37,530 nt of DNA from Paramacrobiotus metropolitanus (taxonomy: Eukaryota; Tardigrada; Eutardigrada; Parachela; Macrobiotidae). The notes under the pieces were generated by a model. The model was not told where the DNA came from and searched no databases. It saw only the letters and a list, made by a program, of their open reading frames with translations. The stretch covers positions 1 to 37,530 of the forward strand of contig NW_026570581.1 in assembly GCF_019649055.1 (NCBI RefSeq), in the 5' to 3' direction. The position numbers were made by a program, and so were the translations under genes. Shown here piece by piece: positions 31,688-37,530 of the stretch; within the stretch, counting starts at the first letter, position 1, and the number at the start of each line of letters is the position of its first letter.

Positions 31688-32102
31688 GCGTCTTAACTCG
31701 CTTACCAATCGCCGCCGTCCAGATAGCCACCACAACCAATCTTCTACACCATCTCAGAGCAGCGGCGACGAAGAAAATACCACCACCACCACCGCCACTA
31801 CCACCACTACAATCATCCGAATCCAAAATCTTAATGAAGATCGCGAGAATACGCCACCTGCAGGAATACGAACAGTACCGTCTTCGCCACCGCCGTCCTA
31901 CTCTACAACAGCTGACGGTAGCGCTAGGCGTCACGCCCTCGACCTTCCAGAGCATGTGACGCTGTCACTAATTTTGGTAATTCTCGTCGTCGCTTTTATC
32001 TTTCTTATTTTTAGCATATTCTTCACTTTCATCAGCACTTTATTAACTATACGAGACTTGCAAGTGCCTAACATTAATGTTAACACAAGTTATTTTGTAT
32101 AG
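31677..32102 (+). CDS. Single-pass membrane protein with PPxY motif
   Basis: 141 residues from the ATG at 31677, which overlaps the end of the dsRNA-binding gene in another frame. The first 85 residues are hydrophilic with a Thr run and contain PPPSY, a PPxY motif of the kind bound by Nedd4-family WW domains. A strongly hydrophobic stretch of about 30 residues (VTLSLILVILVVAFIFLIFS and on) is a transmembrane segment. A short tail with two possible N-glycosylation sites (NVNTSY region) follows. That arrangement suggests an N-in, C-out membrane protein, perhaps for egress or receptor modulation. Family not recognised. Confidence 0.68.
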   Translation: MPLERLNSLTNRRRPDSHHNQSSTPSQSSGDEENTTTTTATTTTTIIRIQNLNEDRENTPPAGIRTVPSSPPPSYSTTADGSARRHALDLPEHVTLSLILVILVVAFIFLIFSIFFTFISTLLTIRDLQVPNINVNTSYFV

Positions 32103-32186
32103 CCACTTCCCGTTCCCGTAATTAGCCATCGCAACACCTTTGTCTGCATTACAAGAATTACTAACTTTTATCAGTTTCGCAATATC

Positions 32187-32558
32187 ATGGAGCAACCACT
32201 TATCAGGCTGGATGATTACTTCCACACTGCTCTACGAGCTATGACGATTGCGCGCCCGGGACTGGAGCCCTGCCCACCCGCCGTTTTTGTATCGGATCCA
32301 TATCGGCAATACACTTACCTGGAGATCTACGGCCACTTCAACTTCCGCCATATTAACCAAGTAATTAAGAATTATTTTAAGGCATTTGTGCAATGTCAGC
32401 GTTGTGCCAGCTGTTGTACATTGATAGCACGTAAACGTGGAAAATTACGCTTGCTCTGTTTGACCTGTCAGTTCCAAGTCGTTGTCAATAAGCGTATGGG
32501 TACGATTGCCGCAACGGCCACCACTTCCGGCGGGCTGCCTGACGTTGTTGTTGAGTGA
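32187..32558 (+). CDS. eIF2-beta/eIF5-like zinc-ribbon protein
   Basis: 123 residues, single exon. Residues about 43-97 read like the C-terminal module of translation factor eIF2-beta: YLEIYGHFNFRHINQVIKNY, the FKAFVQC strand, and a four-Cys zinc ribbon (C70, C73, C91, C94) with a basic hairpin between the pairs. The eIF2-beta N-terminal lysine blocks and much of the alpha-beta domain are missing. It could compete with host eIF2-beta or eIF5 in initiation or recycling, a function inferred from similarity only. The neighbour two genes upstream binds dsRNA. Alternative: an unrelated small zinc ribbon such as a transcription-elongation-like factor. Confidence 0.68.
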   Translation: MEQPLIRLDDYFHTALRAMTIARPGLEPCPPAVFVSDPYRQYTYLEIYGHFNFRHINQVIKNYFKAFVQCQRCASCCTLIARKRGKLRLLCLTCQFQVVVNKRMGTIAATATTSGGLPDVVVE

Positions 32559-33298
32559 AATTTACCTCTTCTTATATGGACTAGTGCTCCTGTGAGCTTA
32601 CGAATTATTGTAATGTGACAAGCGCAGTTGTTGTTGTTGTTGTTGTTGTGCCTGACGATTATTATACGGAATAAACTTTGCGAGAACCAGCCAGCCAGAT
32701 TTCAATTTCCCAGCAGCTGAAAAGGTCACCAGGATTACACTCATTTTGGTACTAACAATTATATTCTTCCGTTCGACCTGCATTGTGTCACCGAGCGCTT
32801 GTTTAGTTGCATTTGCTCATAGGCAGACTTATTCACTGGATCCAGCGTTTTTTACCCCACTAGGTGGGAACTGCAGAGGCTCGCGATACATTCATATAAA
32901 AAATATGGATGTAGGCAGAGCCTCTGCAGTAAACACCGACGTGGACATAAGAAAACTTGTGCAATGCATTTGTTATTGTGCAACCGCCGTGCGATAATAC
33001 ACGCGTAGGAGATTAAAAATTATAATTTTGGTTCAAAAATTCAACAAAATTCCAAATTGCCGATGCACGTCAAATGCAAGTTGTATAATAACAAAAGTCA
33101 AATTAGTTTGTCAGAACAGCAAATCGTTAGTAGCTGTAACGCTTATAGAAAAACGAAATTGGTAACCATTACATTTTTAACGTAAATAATCTATGTACAT
33201 TTTATGCATTTAGGACGAAAGAAAGGAAATTGATGAGCAAAATTGGCGATAAACTATATACAAAAAGCCTTTTCAAAACAAATATGTACATCTAAACT
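32559..33298. other. Intergenic region with GTT microsatellite and AT-rich tail
   Basis: A (GTT)n tract lies at about 32627-32648 and a strong imperfect hairpin at 32871-32929. From 33000 on the sequence is AT-rich. A weak frame at about 32746-32997 lacks an ATG start and any domain, so I do not call a gene. Confidence 0.5.
32871..32929. repeat. Pre-miRNA-like hairpin
   Basis: Two 27-base arms surround an A5 loop. The outer 12 bp pair perfectly (ctgcagaggctc with gagcctctgcag), a 4x4 internal loop follows, then about 11 bp including one G-T pair. Size and shape resemble an animal microRNA precursor; expression is unknown. Confidence 0.6.
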
Positions 33299-36200
33299 TC
33301 AGCGACGTTCCAAACGGTACCCACTTCCGTCGCGTCGATTCCAAACCGCATTCGCCTGAAATCCACCGCGAAAACCACGGCCACGACCGCCACCGCCAGG
33401 AGGACGACCGCGACCGCGACCACGCAGTACTCCCAGGTGCCCGCTTGCCACCATTGCTTCAGGAAGTTGCACATCTATTTCCTGTCCTGACAAAAAAACA
33501 CATCGTCCAGATTTTGTTGGTTCGTATAGATAAAAAATTGTATAATTACCCACCACCGCTCCCGTCGCCTTCATGTTCGCTACTCTCCCGCTCCAGAACC
33601 GAATTGTTCCCGTGCTCTTCATTATGGACCACTACTCGGTGCTGGTCATCATCATCATCTTCTTCTTCCTCCCTTTCCAGAACTTCCTCCAGCGCGCTCA
33701 TGCTGCTGCTTCTGACATTGTGCCGTGGAGAAAATGGTGGAGGAGCGGACGAGTTTCCGCTCATAAGTTCTACAATAAAGTAATGATCAGTGCGATGAAA
33801 AAATAAATGTATGCAGCGTTATAATAATCAAGCAAACTCACCGTCTGCGCTGCCAATACTCACAGAGCGATTAGGAGAAGATGGTGGCAGTGGTAGAGCC
33901 GGTAGTAAAACATTTTCGTACATGTGTTCTACAAGGCAAATTCAATATACGTGCAATAACGGAAATACCTAAGCATCATTATATTACTCAGCTACACTTA
34001 CCGCCCTGTTCGTCCTGCTCTTGATCGGCGTTATTGCGTCCGTGCACTTCCGCAGAAACAATAACTCGTGACACATTAGAGCGTGGGGAATTGTACACGG
34101 GAGATTCCCTGTCGTCCGCACGGTACTCTGCCGGAAATCGCGCATTATTTCCCGCAACTTGCTGCTGGCGGTCACGGCAGTTGTTATCGTTGTTGTCGTG
34201 GTCGTGGTCGTGATCGTTATCGTCGTCAAAGTTCATCACTCTATCATCAAGCACGGGATTATTTCCGGCAGGGCGTGGGGACGGCATGTGGCGAGTCGGT
34301 GTCCTGGAATTCAGGTTGGCTACTGGAGAGAAGCCATGGTGCTGCTGACGGCCGGGATTGAAGATAGGATTCGTTGATACTCCGCCACGACCACCACCCC
34401 AACGCCCATCGTGCCCACCTTGAACTTGTCTGCCCAGTCCCATGCCCGGACGATTGACATCATCGTTAGTGCCGCCGCCACTGCTGCTGTTGTCCCTGTT
34501 GTTATTAAAGACTCCTCTCATCCAAGACCACACCGAAGCACTGCGGCGACCGCGACTGCGTTCATGGTCCTCATCGCCACCGTCATCTTGCTGATTATTG
34601 CCGACGCCTCCGCCGCCGCCGCGAATAACACGATAACCACGCTTCCACAAGATACACAAGATGACTAGCAGAAGCAGAATGACACTTGCTACCGCAATAC
34701 TAGCTGCAGTAAACCGATCTGCCAGCAATCCCATACGAACTTCAGCACTACCGTCACGACTACCTACAAGCAAACACGGAGGGCATGATATGTTGGCACA
34801 GGGAACAATGCGAACTGTAGCATCCGGTAGCGCCAGCGTGGCTGGTGTCGTCGTTGGGGACAACACGGATCCAACAATAGTCGTCAGAGGTTCGTCATCA
34901 TCATCATCATCACTATCCTTGCCAGCAGATAACGATGACAATTCAAAACGTTCCGACTGACCGACATCCGCATTACTACTGCTATTTAATACAAATAATT
35001 CTGCGTCGTTGCTTTTGGATACAGCCGCACTAGTGTTTTCGCCCGGATGCGAAGCCAGCAGCAGCGGTGGCAATATACCCATATCAGCTGTTGTGTTGAT
35101 AAGTGGGTGTGTTGCGAGAATTGGCTGTGGGGAAGTAGAAATATTCGGGACGCAGGTGGAAGGGTCAGCAGCGTCTGTAACCGTGGGTGGAGTTATACTT
35201 GCCAAGGTTGCTTCGGCCGGCATCGTTACAGCAGCGGTTGACCTGATCGTGGAGTTGGTAGCAGTCGTGATACGAATGGTGTCCGCCGTGCTCGTTCTTT
35301 CACTGCTGATATCCGCTTCTGGCGCCGTCATATCGGTAACTAACGACGACTGAGATGAAGGGGAAGGTGTCATCATCATATCGGGCTTTTTTGACACAGC
35401 TACATTATCGCTACTCTGATCCCTATTCTTGTAATAACTCTCACGATGCATGACCAATTCGACAGGGAATGACGTTGCGAACACTTTATCAGTGATAAAA
35501 GAGGTTGTGGTTAATATCGACATCAAATTAAATTCTAGCTGGGCGGGCGCGCGTGTGGGTGTTACAACAGCGGACGGCGTCAATGTTGTCTTTATCGTAG
35601 TCGGCGGTAGCTGTGTAGCAGTTTTGCCGGCAGTACTTAATCCGCCCACCACCACTACTTTACGCAGGTAATAATCACTAGATGTAGTCAGCGGAAGTAA
35701 TGTACCCGTACTTGCAGTCGCATGACTAGGCGGCTTTCTCGAACTCGCATACGTTGTTAAAACGGCTGGCAGCGATAACAGCGTAACGGGAAAAATTGCA
35801 GCAGTAGAATGAGTTGTGTTGTCCACACCAATAACAATACGCTCCCCATCATCACTCTTACCGCTCAGATTATCGGTCGCGGCTGTTGATGGTGCCATAG
35901 CCCGTGTGCTGTATTCCCGATCCCGCGAAGGGTTGAAAATGGTCGAGGTTTCTCCGTTGATGAATGGTAGCAGTGGAGACTGAGACTTGTCGGCAGTAGG
36001 TGATGGTGGTGGAAGTGGACGAGTCCGTGCTGCTGCAGCCCATGGGCAGCATGGCGGATACGCACATCCGGTGCGTTTGTCTGCGAAATATTTTTATATT
36101 ATTATAAGAGAAAATACGAATGCTTAACTTTAAGAAATTATTTCAACGATATTATTTGACAATTATTTAAATGTTTTCATTACTGTGTTACCTGCAGGGC

Positions 36201-36585
36201 AACGAGGAGCAATGACTCGGATACCCAAATTCTCCAGGCATTCCAGTTCGCGGCATTGCTGGCCGTCGAAAATCGTCTGCGACAGGATGATGAGCTGAAG
36301 GTCGGGAAAATTATGGGTTGGGCTCTGATTAGGCAGGACGTCCACATCTGATCCTGATAAATCGAGCATGCGAACGCCTCTGATCATTGCATCTGGATGA
36401 TTGTCTAACGGCCACAGTGATGCTTTACTGTCGCCGCATTTCCAGAAGGTAGGATAGCAGGTGCAAAAATGCGGGCAAGGTGCAGCAGAGGAATCGGACT
36501 GCAGCGACTGACGGCCATAACTGCCGGCCAAGAAAGCCAGACAACCTGTATGTACCGTAATCACCAAAACAATTAAGCGCGACAT
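33299..36585 (-). CDS. LRR/mucin-like type I transmembrane glycoprotein, five exons
   Basis: Exons 36585-36192, 36080-34002, 33928-33842, 33769-33554 and 33486-33299 all join at phase 1, giving about 987 residues. A signal peptide (MSRLIVLVITVHTGCLAFLA) leads to a small LRR-type domain with an N-terminal cysteine cap (CPHFCTC). About 400 Ser/Thr/Pro-rich residues with several N-x-S/T sites follow, then a transmembrane helix near 586-610 (AVASVILLLLVILCILW). The long cytoplasmic part is Gly, Asp, Asn and Arg rich. The last exon ends in an RGG-type repeat (RGRGRGRPPGGGGRGRGFRG); its donor (gtggg) is weak, and without it the protein would stop at 33546. It may be a captured host receptor or a virion surface protein. 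Confidence 0.72.
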
Positions 36586-37190
36586 TTTATTATTGTTGGA
36601 AATAAAATCAATAACGCAGCGCCAATACGATAGGCATTTGTAAAATTGTTGAAGGAAAAAGAGAATCTCCGATTTGGACTTCAGGACAACAAACATGAAA
36701 TTAAAGCGCTGCCTTGTGAAGAGCGATAAATTGCACTTACCATAGCCCAATGAAGACAGCGCTGCCCGTTATCTGTGTATGACTCTCCACTGGCTGATGG
36801 AATGACATTAAGATAACGCGCCGTGAGAACTCTGCAATTTGTTTTTTGCATGGACAATTACTCTGTTGGAAAGTATTTTGTTATCAGCTGACCGAAACTG
36901 CAGTACCATCAGTATACATGCTTGCATCAAAATCCAGAGCATTCCACGGATGACTGACTGCACCAGATCAAAATCCATTCGGTCAGCCAGCTGAGGTGCT
37001 CTCTGTGTGCAACGTATATGCTGTGCATAATATGATGTTTACAATTATTAAATGCGCAGAGATTCTTGCAAGACAGTGGACCGAGAGAGAGCAGTGTGCC
37101 CAGTGGTCACGCAGTGCACTGCGCTCACTCGCATACAACCGCATGCCATACCAGCGAAGCGTATATCAGCGCGCATGTTTATAGGATTAC
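36586..37190. promoter_or_regulatory. Upstream region of the glycoprotein gene
   Basis: A good minus-strand donor (ctatg|gtaagt, about 36734-36745) suggests a non-coding first exon further upstream. TGCGTGAC (minus reading) occurs at 37106-37113. No gene is seen. Confidence 0.4.
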
Positions 37191-37448
37191 ATAGCAGCGT
37201 TGATGCATAACCGTCGTACACCGACTCTACTGAACTGTGTAACGTCTTTCAGTAGAGTCAAGTGTACGGCGGTTGTGCATCAACGCTGCTGCATACATTG
37301 CGCAGTAGTGCATAGGTGGGCACTGGCTATTGCCGCCCAAATACGTGTATAGGGCAGGCACTAACCCTACGGTTCACCCCTGTGCTGGCATATACGCGGG
37401 TGGGGGTAGGGGTGTTTGCCAGCACAGCAGGTGGGACCTATATCATCA
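37191..37448. repeat. Right terminal inverted repeat
   Basis: Imperfect reverse complement of 3297-3599. The outer 130 bp are nearly identical. The inner part (37191-37291) is a hairpin with arms built on agcagcgttgatgca and agtagagtc around a loop near 37233-37248, equivalent to that of the left end. It lacks the extra GC-rich insertion of the left copy. Confidence 0.92.
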
Positions 37449-37530
37449 AACATTATTGCCGGAACGAAATTACTGGTGTCCGGCATGGGGGACATTATTG
37501 CCGGAACGAAATTACTGGTGTCCGGCATGG
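37449..37530. repeat. 42-bp tandem repeat at the right flank
   Basis: Two nearly identical units start at about 37451 and 37493 (cattattgccggaacgaaat). Each unit contains the inverted pair gccgga/tccggc. It starts right at the outer end of the terminal repeat and runs off the window, so the array may be longer. Confidence 0.8.

Larger units (their letters stand above)
3297..37448. mobile_element. Maverick/Polinton-adintovirus-like element, whole unit
   Basis: Inverted terminal repeats bound about 34.15 kb carrying protein-primed PolB, integrase, packaging ATPase, major and minor capsid proteins and a core protein, the hallmark set of Mavericks/adintoviruses. Extra cargo includes ribonucleotide reductase small subunit, a thymidylate-kinase-like enzyme, two BIR proteins, a tandem dsRNA-binding protein, an eIF2-beta-like protein, an SGNH-fold protein, a JmjC/OTU protein and an LRR/mucin glycoprotein. 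Many genes have short introns. Nearly all frames are intact. I could not find the 6-bp target duplication typical of the group: the bases outside the two ends differ (tacgga on the left, aacatt on the right). Confidence 0.92.

Noticed and set aside
32746-32997. Plus-strand frame downstream of the eIF2-beta-like gene
   Set aside because: Starts at a non-ATG codon, has no recognisable domain and contains the hairpin.
33984-35671. Several plus-strand and minus-strand frames opposite the mucin-like region
   Set aside because: Low-complexity shadows; the minus-strand frame has signal peptide, transmembrane helix and consistent exon phases.
1-37530. CRISPR array, tRNA or rRNA genes
   Set aside because: No regular repeat-spacer pattern and no cloverleaf or rRNA-like stretch was seen.

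Overview
The window holds one large mobile element of the Maverick/Polinton-adintovirus type, sitting in what is probably invertebrate nuclear DNA. Inverted terminal repeats at 3297-3599 and 37191-37448 bound about 34.15 kb. Inside them are the diagnostic genes of the group: a protein-primed family B DNA polymerase, a retrovirus-type integrase, a packaging ATPase, a major capsid protein, a penton-like minor capsid protein and a small arginine-rich core protein. A eukaryotic host is indicated by spliceosomal introns of about 60-140 bp with GT..AG ends in many genes, AATAAA poly(A) signals, TATA-like promoters, and MITE-like repeats in the left flank. The host species cannot be named from the sequence; an invertebrate is an inference from the gene content and the short introns.

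Layout. 1-3296 is left flanking DNA with two MITE-like elements and adjacent long palindromes, and no convincing gene. 3297-3599 is the left terminal repeat with an internal hairpin. 3600-5293 has no gene I can support. 5294-12920 (+) holds two spliced cargo genes: an SGNH/GDSL hydrolase-fold protein and a ten-exon gene for a JmjC/cupin-like plus OTU-protease-like protein of about 1600 residues. 13267-14415 (-) is an IAP-like BIR protein. 14739-15947 (+) is a spliced gene of uncertain structure ending in a PC4-like domain. 16186-21400 (-) is the packaging ATPase and DNA polymerase. 21961-22743 (+) is a second, divergent BIR-like zinc protein. 22760-23831 (-) is a ribonucleotide reductase small subunit with a frameshift near its end. 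24144-25563 (+) is a spliced Gln/His/Pro-rich protein. 25667-26413 (+) is a thymidylate-kinase-like enzyme. 26528-30694 (-) is the structural/integration block: capsid, core protein, penton, integrase. 31097-32558 (+) is a compact accessory block: tandem dsRNA-binding protein, a membrane protein with a PPxY motif, and an eIF2-beta-like zinc-ribbon protein. 33299-36585 (-) is a five-exon LRR/mucin-like transmembrane glycoprotein. 37191-37448 is the right terminal repeat, followed by a 42-bp tandem repeat in the right flank.

How it fits together. Integrase and terminal repeats give integration. Polymerase, reductase small subunit, nucleotide kinase and perhaps the PC4-like protein serve DNA replication. 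ATPase, capsid, penton and core protein build and fill a virion. The remaining cargo looks aimed at the host: two BIR proteins (apoptosis), a tandem dsRNA-binding protein (RNA silencing or dsRNA sensing), an eIF2-beta-like protein (translation control), an OTU domain (ubiquitin) and a surface glycoprotein. Almost every frame is open and splice phases agree, so the copy looks young or functional; the reductase frameshift is the only clear break. No adenain-type maturation protease was found. Functions come from motif reading by eye; no database search was run.
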